This document shows, in pieces, positions 43,733-57,200 of a DNA stretch of 64,000 nt. This DNA is from Amoebophrya sp. A120 (Eukaryota; Sar; Dinophyceae; Syndiniales; Amoebophryaceae). The DNA lies in the NCBI GenBank assembly GCA_905178155.1, contig CAJINV010000011.1, positions 2,460,746-2,524,745 on the forward strand. The letters run 5' to 3'. The notes under the pieces are model-generated. The model was given only the letters and a program-made list of their open reading frames with translations, did not search any database and was not told the origin of the DNA. Both the position numbers and the translations under genes were made by a program. The stretch's first letter is position 1; each line of letters opens with the position of its first letter.

Positions 43733-45258
43733 GTAAGTATGTAAGAATTGAAGTTAAAAAAATTGTGAATGGCGTTGTGTACGGTAGTACGTGCGCAAAG
43801 CACACGACTGAGAGAAGATAGCGGAGTGGTCCGCTGTTGTGATGAGACGTCAACAAAGAGCAGAGCCTGACTGAACGGATTTCACTACCGCCAGTTTTGC
43901 TTTGATGTTCTGATCGTCAAGGCTGGCTAACATTTTACGTCGGGCCTCCGTTTGTGTTCCGCTCCAACGGTTGTAGACCCGTTCACGTTCTGATCCCGAG
44001 CGAGTTGTAAATCGATTAGGTAGATGAAGTGGAAGTGCAGTATTGCCTTCACCGTGCTTGAGGCGAGCTCCTCCTCTTTTTGTGTCTGACAACCTGACAT
44101 CTGAAAAAAACGCAAATTCAGGTTCCCACTCCATTTAATCATGTCCGCTTCCCATAAACATAATTTTTCCCCACATGCATTTGTATCTCCAAAAAGATCA
44201 ATCGCTCGAGTAAAAACCGCACGGGCTTTTCGAGCTCGAACATGGTCATGAATATTGTACGTAGTTTGTTTTTGCAGCATGCTTACTATGTAGGCCGTGC
44301 GGCAAGTTTTGAAATGCATTTTCAGCTGTATACAGACACAGAGATCTCTTTTCCAGCCCCGAGAAAATTTTGACAATTTTGATCGCATGAAAATATCTGC
44401 CACTATTATCTTGTGCGAACGCCGTATTCCACGAAGCAAATCGAGATGCTCATACTTTCTTAAATCGAGCGTAGTGTAGATGAAGCTCCGTTGTTCTCGT
44501 CCCGCGCAATTACATCGCTGGAGGAGCCTCGCTCTTTGTACAATAAACACGAACACCTTCATCTCCTTGATCGAGACCTAAGAAAGCGTTAAAAAGAGAA
44601 AGTGTATACGGACAAAAAAAAAATGAGCTGGTCCTGGTTGTACTTTGATGAAATGTATGGAAAACGAAAACGTGAACGTCGCTCGTACTTTCGATGAGCT
44701 CGCACTCGCTTTTTCGACAAAGGCAAAACCGGTTCGAAGATCATTTTCTTGATTTGCTCTTCGCTTTTTGCTCGTGCGTGCGACGAGCTTCCGGAATAAC
44801 GGACCATTGCGTTATTTGCAATTTTTCCTTTTCTGCTCAATCAATATCAACCAACTAAAATAGCAACAGAGACAAGCAAATAATTAGATGTGGTAGCTTT
44901 TTTTGAAATCACGAGAACTTGCGTTTCATCAATGTTTCACACGACCTGATGCGGTAAGTGGTCTAGTGCTACAGAACAATGTCTTGCTTAACACGGCGAC
45001 AGCAGCACGGCATAAATGTAAACCGCGCCAGCACATCAACTACCGCACACCAACATACTTTTCTGCGAACACAAGATCGTTCTTGAGCGCAAGAATTTTC
45101 TCCCAGGAAGCGACATCATTTTTTACGCGTTTTGGTTTTTCTTCAAAATACACAACGACTGGTGGATCTTCCTGACAAGAAGTAGAAGGACCACGTGTGC
45201 TGGAAAAAAGCAAGGTTTAAAAATCCTTACAACTACTTCTTCATAGAAGAACATCACC
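43733..45258. other. Intergenic, 1.5 kb, one doubtful minus-strand frame
   Basis: A 211-codon frame on the minus strand (44562 to 43927) starts with ATG and is the longest unexplained frame here. It has no recognisable motif, AT-rich codons and would be the only minus-strand gene, so I doubt it. No RNA gene or repeat is evident. Confidence 0.4.
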
Positions 45259-48200
45259 ATGACCGCGAACCATCCAGCGACCGGCAAGGAGGGGGTGGGG
45301 AATTTCCCCGCGCTCCTGAACGAGAAGTTCCGCTTGCAGTCCTACGACGGCGGGGCGTACAAGTCGAAGGGGAACTACAATTTGAAGAATGTTTTAACTC
45401 CCACCCTCGAGCCCTTCCACAGCAGCGGGCAAGGCGGGAAACTCACCGCGGTGTTCAAGTCGACGAACGATTGCACGTTTACGCATCTTATGAACTGCAA
45501 ATATGTCTGGGTCTGGAAGAGTGGAACTTGTAATGCCGTCTACGGATTCTAAAGATATCTGTGTTGCATGAGCAGCAAGAAGAGTCCAGCTCTTGGCACG
45601 CGGAGAGGGCATTTCTCATGCGTGATAAGCATCAAGAAGCTCTCAAAAAATCTGTGATGCTAGGACCTGCATCACTGACCTCGTGGGTCATGCAAAATGT
45701 GCATGACAAACCCCGACTCTTCCAGACCCAGATATATTTGCACTCGATAGATCTGTTCTTCTCCACAAACCTGACGAAATGCAACGACGCGCTGAAGTAT
45801 CCTGAGTAAAAACGTACCCACACCATAGTTGTCATGCAAATCTGCATGCTTAAAATGTTTCTCATGCGGAGCCCCATGAGAAGCATTTTCTAATGGTGTT
45901 TTGAAATTTGTCATGCTCCAATTAGCATGAGAGACTAGATCTGTAGTGCTGCTGAACTAGCTCAAACAGCACTACACTACGCGTCCAGATTTGTCATGCG
46001 AAACAGCCAAAGCTTGTGGATTTGTCTAGCCGATTCCCCATCTTGACTATGGGGTGGGTACGTTTTTACATAGGATATGAAGGCCGGCTTGTTCTGGGTT
46101 TTGTCCGACCAGCCGGACGTGAGCAAATACGCCAAGTTTGATAACTGCGATTTAGCGGAGTTGAAGGAGAAGTTCGGTATGCTGCCCCAGGAAAGAATTT
46201 ATGAGAAGGAGGACTTGTTTTTGTCGAAGAAGAAAAACACCGCGACCTCCAAAGCCGCGGCTGTTTCTGCAAAAGCCAGCGGGGCCACAGCTGCAACATC
46301 ATCTTCGAGTAGTGCAATAGCCTCAAGTGGAACATCAACTGTTGTTCCCGGTGCGGTGAGCAAGAGCAGTAGCGTTTCCACCGCACTGCCGGCACTAGGT
46401 GCTGGGGGAGCAGCTGCAGCAGCATCTTCATCCTCGTCGCAACCAGGTTCTGGAACTACAGCAGCAGGCGGCGCAAGTGCTAGCAGTTCAACTACAGGTA
46501 CTACCAGTAACAAACCGCAACTGGTGGTACCGAAAATCGGTTTTTCCGTTGCGCTATCAAGTGTAAAAGTGTCTGGGTCTGGAAGATTGCCAGGTTTGTC
46601 ATGCATATTTTGCATAACCCATGATGCCTGTAATGCATGGCCGAGCATGACAGATTTTTAGATGACCTTCTGAATCTGATGCGTATTCCGCATGAGAAAT
46701 GCCCACTCCGCGTAGCACAAACTGAACTCCTCTTGCTGGTCCTGCAATACAGATTTTTCTACCTTCCAAAGACAGCATCACAAGTTGCAACCTTCCAGAC
46801 CCAGACATTTTTACGTGGGCAGAAGTTCATCGCACCCATTTTGCATGTTGCGCAAGTGATAGTATAAGTAGTAGTACTCAGTACCACCGGTGGACGTCAT
46901 AACATGCTTTTAGTCTCTCTCTACATATTATATCCACGTTGTTCTCTTCTCTTTTCTTTCTTCAAAATGTTAAAGTCGTTCTCTTCCCTGTGCTGTACCA
47001 TGGTCTTGCTTCCAGACAAAACACCAGACATTTTTACATTTGATATGCGCCCTTCGGGTCGTTTTCAGCAGCGTCCTCAGCAGGCGCTGGTGCTGCTGCT
47101 GCGCCCTCCTCCTCCTCGTCCGCGCCGCAAGCAGGAGGTGTAGAAGGTGATGGGGGGAAGAAAAAGAAAGACGCGGATCATAATATAATACTCACCAGAA
47201 GGAAATTGTAGCAGATACTTCGCGAATTTAAGCAGATCCAAAAGTTGCCGCTTTTTATTTTTTTGGCATTGCGAGGACGAAGGTCAAGCCTTGACCGTCA
47301 AGGTAGCAGGTCCAGGTGGCACTCCCCATGACAGCCATCTGGCTGCATGCTGGAGAAGCTTACCGCTGAATCCGCTTGCGCGGGAGTTACGCACTTGCTT
47401 GGGCCGATAGGGATAGAGAGGGCGACTGAGAAGGGCGGTCGGCCCCTGCAGCCAACAAAATTTCTGTGCGCCCGGTATTGCTGCCCCAGTTGCCCTCTGG
47501 CCTGCTTCTAGTATTTTTGTTGGAGCAGGCGCATTTTTTAGACTCAACATGATGGTGCTCAGTCTTCATTTTTGCGCTATGCAGCCTCACCTCGTGCGCC
47601 TGCGTTGCCTTGTCCTTGTTTTACGATGTGGCGTCGCATTTTCAGTCTTTACGGCACATTCGTAGAGGCACACGCGGCCGCTCGGAAGCAAAGCAGCCCG
47701 CCGCGACGTTTTTACTCGCGCGCGCCAAAGGTTTCGGCGCAGGGGTGTTGCGCGTCTCATAGGGTGGCCGGGAATAAAAAAAACAGCTGGCCACCGTGCG
47801 GAGCCACTGCACGAGCCGCGGCGCCACTTCGCGAAAACATTAAAAGCGAACAAAAACAAATGTTCCGCGCGCAGGTCGCGCAAAGCGAACAATTCTCAAA
47901 GCCAAGAAGTTGGGCCCTCCGTGTGGAGGGTTGAGTGAGAATGTCGTGCTTCGTTGGACAGGAAATTTCGGCTTCTTCTTGCGCCGCTAGCGGCCCACAA
48001 AGAAGCCGGCCCCTCCGCCCGGAGGGGGCGGTTTCTTTAGGACCCGGAAGCACCAAAAGCGCCGACTTTCGTTGTTTTCTGGGTAAAAGGTAGTGGTCCG
48101 GCTATCAAACAAACCGCCCCCTCCGCGCGGAGGGGCCTGTTTCTTTCTGGGCCGCCAGCGGCGGAAGAAGAAACCGAAAATAAGAAATCGACCCCTCCGC

Positions 48201-51200
48201 GCGGAGGGGTCGAATTCTTATTTTCGGAACGGCGCGCGCCGAAGAATTTTTTTGTTGTTGCATCCAGCACTGGCCTCGGAAACAAGTCGTGGGCCACGCC
48301 TCCGCGCGGAGGCGAGGATTTCTTGTTTTCCCAGTGCGGAGCAAGAGCAACGACAACGGCGGGCCATTCCTGAGGAGGTGGGCGCCGCGGTTGTCTGGTT
48401 CCTTCCTTATGGGGCATAGTGCGCGCGCAATGGCGCCGTGTGGCTGCGCTCCTTAAGGCGCATGTAGCGTGGTGCGTGCGTTGTTACGGGCCTTTTGTCC
48501 GAGGGTAGCGCCTGTCGTGCAGGCGCCGCTGCATGGGATTCCGCTCCTGATCTCGGTGGCGACTCGCGAGGGGCTAAGGGTATGAGCATGCATGGGACAC
48601 CGGCGCCACGACAAAGCCAACCAACGGGCCGGGTCTTTGTTTGAGGCGCGCCACGTTTCGCCCTACCTTTTTTCGTTGTGTTGTTTCTGGAAAATCAAAA
48701 CTCATAGTCATGCGGCAACTTTTTGCGCCCGGCGGTGTAGGGGCCGACCTTCGTTGGAGTGAACTCTGCAGTAGTGGCGCCCGGCTTTCTTACAAACTGC
48801 CGGACGCCTTGTGCGATCGATCGGCGACGCACGACTCTCCCCTGCCCTCGCCAAGGCAGCCGCAGTTTCTCTGGCGCCGGGCAATCTGCTTAAATTATTG
48901 AAGTATCTGCTTCTACTACCTGATACACAGTAGACACGACGAGGACCAAAGGGAAAGCGGAAGTAGAGGACCAGCAGACGCCCGCGAAAGACGCTGTGAT
49001 GGGAGATGGGGGAAACATCGACAGCAAAGTTGATGACGAGGAGAAGAAGGAGGAGGCGGAACTAGTTATGCCTTGGACGGTCGTTAGCATACAGAAGGGT
49101 GAATTTGCAGTGAATTTGTATTGCATGACTTGCATTTACTTCAAAAGAGAAGTGCGCTGCGTAAAGGGCTGGGCACGAGCCCAAGCAGCTCACGCAGCGT
49201 GAAGGGCTGCTCGGTGCCAGGTGGCACTTGCAGCACCGAAAGAAGTAGTGGTAGGTCTTGCTGGGGCCCGCCGGACTGTGTAGTGCATATGTAACCAAAG
49301 AGTGTGGGTCGTGGGGCTCTTGTTCATCTGCGCGTCTGCCTCAGAAGTTCCTCTCCGGAATGGTCGGGAGGGAGGGCGACGCCTGAACACAGGGGCACTA
49401 GTTCAACACGTGCGCTCTCACGAGTTGTGGTTGTGGCTTGGAATTGGATATCTGGGAGTAGCCTCGGGTGGAAAGGAAGGCACGACTCGGCTACGGGCAC
49501 TAGCTTGCTTGGCCTGGTGTGCTCGGCTTACAACTCCCCAGGCGTGTTTTTGCCCCCGGAGCAAGTCTTTTTCGAGGTGGCTCTCAGGTCAAGAATTCTC
49601 TTGGTGAATTTTGAGGCTTTTTGTTTTTGCGACACTTTTTTGAAGCCCCCAAACCCGGAGTTTCTCACGCGCTAGCGAATTTTGAAAAGGAGCCGGAGGC
49701 CAAAATTCACCGGCGCCCTTTTCAAAATTCACCCCAAAATTCACCGGGCGCCCATTTTCGACCGTGATAAGCAAACTTTAGCGCAGAAAAGTGCTCAAAA
49801 AAGTGCACAGATAGGCCATGAGAAGGAACGCAAAGGGGGAAAAAGCGTAGTCCTCTGCTGCCCTAAGCCCGCCTGTATTCTGCTGAAAATGCCGCAAGAT
49901 TTCACGCGCCTGCCGGGAAAATGCGTCAAAGCTCTCGGCCGGGTCCTTTCGTCCTTGCCTGCCTTCTTGCTTAGTTGTATGCGCTTCGCAGCCTTTATTT
50001 CTGGCGTCTTTGCCGCGGCTGCTGCAGTGCTCTTCTGCGAGAACCCGGAGGCGCAAAAACCTGCCCAAAGAACGGCGCCCGGGCCATGTCCTCTGGCTGC
50101 CCACTGCACAAAAGCCCGCGGCTGCTGCGCGGTGCAGGGCCTTCTACTTCCCAGAACAGGGCCAAGAGGGACAATGTCCCGGCGGGCTCATCTGCAATTT
50201 GGCATGCAAAATTCACTACAAATTCACCACTTCTCATGCTAACGGGTGTTAAAGCTCTAGCATCGACAGCAAGGTTGATGACGAGGAGAAGAAGGAGGAG
50301 GCGGAACTCGAAGGAAATAACGAAGATGAGGACAAAAATCAAGGCACATATCACATGTAAAAATGTCTGGGTCTGGAAGATTCTGAGACTTGTCATGCAT
50401 GTTTTGCCTGGGCCATGATGTCTGTGATGCATGCCCTAGCATCACAGATTTTTTGAGGGCTTCGCGATGCCTATATCGCATGACAAATGCCCTCTCCGCG
50501 TAGCAAAAATTACACTCCCTTTGCTGCTCATGCAATACAGATTTTTTTGGAATCCAAATGCAGCATCACAAGTTGCATTCTTCCAGACCCAGACACTTTT
50601 ACATTTGATAGCACAACATCAACGACAACAAATTTCCTCGACCAGGTGCAGCTGAAGCTGGAGGGGCCGTACTATTTCGAGACCGACAAGGACACCAAAG
50701 AGGTGGAGATTGAACTCTCTCCCTGGATCGAGGGGAAGTACGTGTTGGTGAAATTTATGGACTCCTGGTCAGACAAGAAGGAAAATTTCGATCTGGCCGT
50801 CATGGGATTGCTCGGGTTCCCGGGGAAGCAGAAGAAGAAAGAAAAGAAGCAAGAGGATTTATTCGGGCCCATCTGGCACCGGCAATACAGAAAACCCATC
50901 GTGCACCCATGCGTATTGAAAATGTTTTTTTTCTTTCTAATAGTAATAAAAATGATTTTCAATTTTTTGTGACGATGAGTTCTGCACGCGTTAGAAATTC
51001 AGAGCTTTCATTTCGCTATTTCGTTTGCTAACTAAGTGAACGAAGCGCTTTGTAATATGTGAACCTGTTGTACCACCTGTGCATGTGCTGGCGGTACTTC
51101 TTCCAACAAAAGCAAAACGAAATAAGTATATGATTTATGACTGTTGCCGAACTACATCATCCTCACCCAATGAAAACTACAGCTTCTCCGTTCCATGTAT

Positions 51201-54200
51201 TCCTCATCGGGTTGGGTGTGTGACGGTCGCGACTTTCCGGGTGGTTGCCGGTCTAGGCAGACGGATTTCAACCAAACTTCCGTCTACACCATGACCTTCC
51301 GCAGCTCTAGCACCGGGGTGGATTTGTGTGAAAAATGCGTGCGCGACCCGTGCATGGGGCAAGTCACGAAGGAAATCGCCAAGCAGGACGTCGAAGCCCT
51401 CGTAATCGGGTGCCACGACCGCGGTGATTTCTCCCCATCTGACGTCCACGTGGCCAAGCTCGCGTCGGTGCGGATTTGCACGGCCGTCCGACGGAACTGG
51501 CGGTATGTTTTACCTTTTTACTTAGAAGCGGGACTCTTGGAGGCGATGCAGCACGTGATGGCGAAAATTGACGACATTGTCATGTCTTTGGACGAAGGGA
51601 ACTTCCGGCTAGTGTCAGCATCTGCCAGCTCGGCAGCGGAGAAGGCGCGCCGACAGCCCAAACCGGCGTCGAATAACAACAGTTCAGAGGAAAACGGGAA
51701 CAACGGAAATAGCGCCAATCCGAACAAATCCTCGTCCTCGTCCCGAAAAGGTGGGTCGTCCAGTCTGGAGTGCCACAAGCGGATTCTGCGGCAGTGCATG
51801 CACAGTCTGATGACGGATATCAGTCACTGCGTGTTTTTCGGATACCGGGGGGATTTACATCCAGGCGACCAAGTGTACTACAAGGTGGATACAGCGACCA
51901 GTGTCGGAACAGCAGTAGACCAAGGTAGTTCATCGACATCAAGCAATAAAACTTGGTACCAGGGAAAGTTCATCAACTTCTCGGACGACGGGGAATACGC
52001 GATCGTGGAGGGCCCACCAGATCCAAGTGTCACTGCCACGAAGAGTGGGGAAACCAATAAATCGTCGAATAGTGGTTCTCCGAAGAACGAAAATGCGCTG
52101 TCAAAACTCTCGTCCCTATTCCGGTCCGCATTACCAGGAGGTGGTGGCAGTGCGGTCGCTGCTCAACCCTCCGCGGAGAGCGAGAGCTTGAAAAAAGCGT
52201 TGGAACTGCAGCACCCGGCAAGACCGGTGGAGCACAGGGTGAACCCGATGTACTGCTGGCGGAAATCGACCATTGTGCCGCCGAGCGACGGACCGCCATT
52301 GAGTGCCCCGATGTCGGCGCGGAGCGGGAAAACGGACATTATGAAAACTTTGGAACTGGCGGATGAGGTAGAATAAGAATGGATTTTTTCTTGTCTGTGA
52401 CTTATTTCTAGCATTAGCAACCTTGTGTGATAGATATTACGAGACGTGCTTGGGTTTTGTTGTTCTTGCGAGGGCCTGTTCGTAGAGGTAGATGAGGTTA
52501 TTGACCAGTACAACAAGCTAGTGGATACTTTCTTCAGTTGTTTCGAATTATTGTCGTCTCGAAAAATTCCATCAGGTTTGCCGCGGTCCGGACTGTGATC
52601 TCTCCAAAGTCCAGTCCCTCGTGAAGCTCTCGGACACGATGTGCACGAACGGACAGGGCTGCACGCTCTTGTTCCTCGTATCAAATGTAAAAATGTCTGG
52701 GTCTGGAAGAATGCAACTTGTGATGCTGAATTTGGATTCCAAAAAAATCTGTATTGCATGAGCAGCAAAGGGAATGCAATTTTTGCTACGTGGAGAGGGC
52801 ATTTGTCATGCGGAATAGGCATCGCGAAACCCTCAAAAAATCTGTGATGCTAGGGCATGCATCACAGACATCATGGCCAATGCACAACATGCATGACAAA
52901 TCTCAGAATCTTCCAGACGCAGACCCAGACATTTTTACATTTCATACCTCGCGGTGTTGCACAACTGTCCCAACAACATCCTGAAATGCCTCATCGAAGA
53001 AGGCGGTGCCAGCGTCGAGGTCGGCGGGCTCCGCAGCGGCATCTCGCTTTTCGAACTCGCGCAGGGCAATGGGTATGATTTGGAGGGGCTGAAGCTGCTG
53101 GACTCTGCGGAGCGAAGAACGAATAATCACCCGTTTATGCAGGAAAACCCTCTCACCGGGGAGAAGACGCTGCCCGAGTCGTTCTTTTTGAAAAAGGCAT
53201 CGGGTATTGAGGGAGACGGCGCAGCTGTCGGGAAGAACGAAGTTTTGTGGGGCAGTTCGGACGACGAATCCCTTTCCGATCGCGGCAGCAAGGGGTTCGA
53301 GGAAAAAGACTCTGACGAAGACGAGGACGAGCTGAATCCGGAGCAAAATCTGTCGAAGATTTTCGCGGAGGGGGGAACGAAAAAGCGACGGTTAAACGCG
53401 AGCCCGGATGGCGAGAATGCCAATCGTGATTCGGGAAAAAACAATAACAAAGACGACGATACAAAGCGAAAGAAGAAGAAGCAGAAGAAGTCGAAGTCCA
53501 AAGAGCGGAAGGAAAGCCTCAAAAAGGAGAAAAAGAGCAAGAAAGCTTTAAACAGTAAACCCAGTACGGAAGACATCATCGACGTTGAAGAACAGAAAAA
53601 TTCCTTAGAAGGTGGCGCTACTTCTACTTCCAACAAGTCGTGGCACTTTCTGTCCGTCAACGGCTTCCGGGAGAAATTCGGCGCGAAATTGCTGCCGTTA
53701 ATCCACCAGGTGATTACCGCGTATCCGGTCATGCAGGGAAACTTCGCGCCTTGCCAACAGAAGGAAAGCAGCATGATGGGCAGCATGACGCAGATCATCC
53801 AGGCGGCGGAGAAACTTTTATCCGCGACAGACAACACCTGGGCGGGTACGGTGGGCCCAAGATTAGCGGCTAGTTCCTTGCAGTCTCCGTACACCACGGA
53901 CGGGCCTTCGGCAAAGCAGATGCTCCAGGTGATAGACCAGTTGCCGATTGAGGGGTTGTACGCGCTGGAACCGATGGTGAAAAACCCCGCGCTGATCTAC
54001 GACATATTGTACAGTTCTCGCCCGGCGTATCAAGCGTTCACGAAAATCCTGCAAGCGATTGTGACAACGGATTCCCTGGAAATCGCTTATCACGGGTGCC
54101 AGTTTTTGAATCTAATCGCGTCTTATCGGAATTTTCTCGTGTACAAAATGGACGACACTTCTTGCACGGAGCCGAAAACGCCAACCGCGAAAAAGATCCC

Positions 54201-57200
54201 GGACAATGTATTCCCCCGGCTGATCAAATCCCACGGGGGTTTGAAATGGGCGGAGCGGATCGTGGAGGCGAAACTGCCGCTGACCCCGGCCACGAAGAAA
54301 ACCAAGGAGGCGAGCAGCGCGCTTGCGACCAGCAACACCGGTCGTGTGAACCCGTCAGGGGGGGATCACGGCGTCAGTGCTGGAGTTTCGTCCTCATCTT
54401 CGAGTCTTGGTGCTTCTCAGCCGAACATCGAGGCGGCGAGCCTGCTCGGGTTCTACCGCCACACCGACCTCGGGAAGAAGGACACGCTGCCGAAACTGCG
54501 AGCGGAGGCGGAAAAATTGATCTCGCTTTTGACAGGCACAGGCAGTAATAACGACACGGCGGCAATAAATACCTCAGAAACTACGGTGAGCACGACGACT
54601 GCTGGAGCGGCAACATCTTCTAGCACTACTTTCGGCGCTGCTACTGAAGCGAGTTCGACGAAGAACGTTTCGAATCTGGTCTCCATCACGACGACGTCCG
54701 CGCAGGAATCTTTTTCTTCCGCGTCCTCCTGCGGCGGAGGCGGTGGCACGAACAGTGAGCAGCTGCAAGTCACCGTGTCTCCCTTCTCGAAGATCTCTTC
54801 CCTCTCCCAAGCTTCCGGCCTCGAGATCCGGGAATGCTTGTGCGAGTTGCGGCAACTATTGCACGACACGCGCGCGCGGTCGCTCATCCAGGAGGCCGAT
54901 GCCGCGACGTGTAGTACCAGCTTCGAGCTCGCCTCGGTGTGCGCGATTCCGGGGTCGCTGCTCGAGGTTCTGCAGCAGTGCGAGCGGAATTTGTTGCTGT
55001 TCCACGAGGTTTTTCAGGATATTGAAGATTTCAAACGATTAACCTCGTTTTTGCACGAGGTGATCGATCTGGGCGAGACCTTTCCGGTCTGGAAGCACAA
55101 GGTGGACCGAGGGTTGCGGGCGTTGACGGACATGTACCCGTTGCGGTTGAACCGTGCGTTGTTTCCTGGAGCAGGTGGTGAAAAAAGCAAAGACGAACAC
55201 GCAAATAAGCGGAATATTAAGTCCACCACGCCGATCGCGACAGCTTTGTCCAACAAGGAGGAGAAGCAGAAAGCGTCGGCCTTGGTCCCGCAGAACCCTT
55301 TGATGTACCTGCCGGACAGCCTGCGGACGCAGGATTTCTTTGTCACGGTGGAGCCACTGGTCACCGTGCAGGAGTTATCTCACTACCTGCAGCAAATTAC
55401 ACCAATCACGGACGAAAGCTACTTGAGGTACTGCTTCGATTTAGTTGGGTCCGTGATCCGGGTGCGGAACGACCGGGAGTATCTGGTGACGGAGTTCACC
55501 GTGTTCCCGGGAGAGATCCACCTACCCATGCACACACTGAAACCTTTACCAGTGGTGAAGGAGTCCACCGCGTTTTCGCATCTAGTCCCGAAATCACCGC
55601 TACAGTCGCCGGCGGAGTCGAAAACCGCGAACAACGGCAATAACGACGACGAAACGCCAGTGCAGATGGTCTTGAACTTGCGCCAGTACGAGGTTCTGTC
55701 GTTACCGGAGAACAAGGCTTTCACTTTAGAGAAGACGAAATTTCTGTCCCTGCTGATGGTGCTGAAAGTCTCCCTTTCCCCTCGCGACTACACCGACGCG
55801 CTGATGCACCTGGTCGACGGCGTGGATTTAGCAGCGGTGAAGGAAGAGAAAACCCTGGTTCGCATGGGCGACTTTGGGTCCGCAGCCAACAGTCCGGTGG
55901 ACGCAAAGCGGGACGATATCCTCGCGAAATCGGCCGTCGCGGACGCGCTCGTCGTGAGTACTAACCTGGGTTCGCCGAAACCAAAAACGATTGTCGCCGG
56001 AGGACAAGGGAACAAGAAGACCTTCCCGGTCAACGAGCACCAGATTGAGGTGTTGAAACGACTGCAAGATGCCTTACTCGGCGGGTCCGCGAGTGGGAAA
56101 GCCGCGGAGACGGATTCGCTGGCTTCTCTAAGGACGTGTTTGATTGAAGAGCTGGACAACTGCCGGGTGTACCTGGAGCAGCGTTGCGCGGGCAGCTCGG
56201 GTTTGTTGGGAGCTGCGGGTGCAGGTGCGGAGAAGAAGAAGATCACGAACCAGCAGGTGGACCCAGCGCAAAAATGCCACACGGTCTTCATCGTGCACAC
56301 GGGCGGCGCGGACGTCCCGTTCGACATGATCTGGGGCATGCTCAGGGACGACATTATCAACGCCGTTCGGGAGCTGTGCCCGCGTTCCAGTCTGCAGTCG
56401 GAAGAAACGCTTCAGGCTGGCATTACGGCGAACGGCATGGGGCCGCTGGCGAAGTGTTTGACCATGGCGGAGGCCGAGCGACTGGCGGCGCGGGTGGGAA
56501 ACTGCCTGCAGACCGCCGTGCAAGTCGATCACGACGAGTTTGCGAAAATCAAGGAGAAGGAGGAGCAGCTGCAGCAGCAGGCGCTCTCCCTGGCGGCCAA
56601 GCGGGGCTCGTTAAACTCTGCGACCGCGGCCCATCTGTCCGCCGGCCTGCGGGTGCAGTTCGCGTCGAAGCCGCTGTCCGGTTCTGGCAGTGGTGCCGGC
56701 AGCTCCGCGTCCTCCTCCGCGAACAAAAACAAGGACCCCTACGACAGCAAGGGTGTGATCTTGGCAAGGTCCACGAATCTGCTCGGGCATGACGAGGCGG
56801 CGGCGTCGCAGGCGTTGTTGGGTGGAAATAAATCCATTGCATCACCGGGGTCGGAAATCACGTTCGACATCCTGGACGACTCCGGAGTGTTGTTTGAGTG
56901 TTTGCCGAAGGCCCGCGTGAAGATCAGCAAGTCGGATCTGGAGAAACTGAACCGGTCCGCCTCCTCTACCAGCGTCAGCGCCCAGGACATGCGAGTGTCC
57001 GGGCTGGGACCCATCATGCGCCTCCGCGACCGCATGCGGTCCGCCTTTCCGTCCGGGCTAGCGGGCGAGAGCGAGGTGTCGAGGGACCCACCCGCCAGTC
57101 GGGGACTGTTTGGGGGCGCCGCGTCGGAGTCGAAAGGTATAGAGCATGTAGTAAGTTTGATAGTGCCAGCAAGCTCGCTTTTTAGTTAACGAGTTTCTGG

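Noticed and set aside
43927-44562. Minus-strand frame of 211 codons starting with ATG
   Set aside because: No motif, AT-rich codons, no neighbour or splice support, and it would be the only minus-strand gene.
47572-48419. Frames of 101-126 codons on both strands in the GC-rich element
   Set aside because: They run through palindromes on both strands and repeat Pro/Arg/Gly words; they reflect the repeat structure, not proteins.
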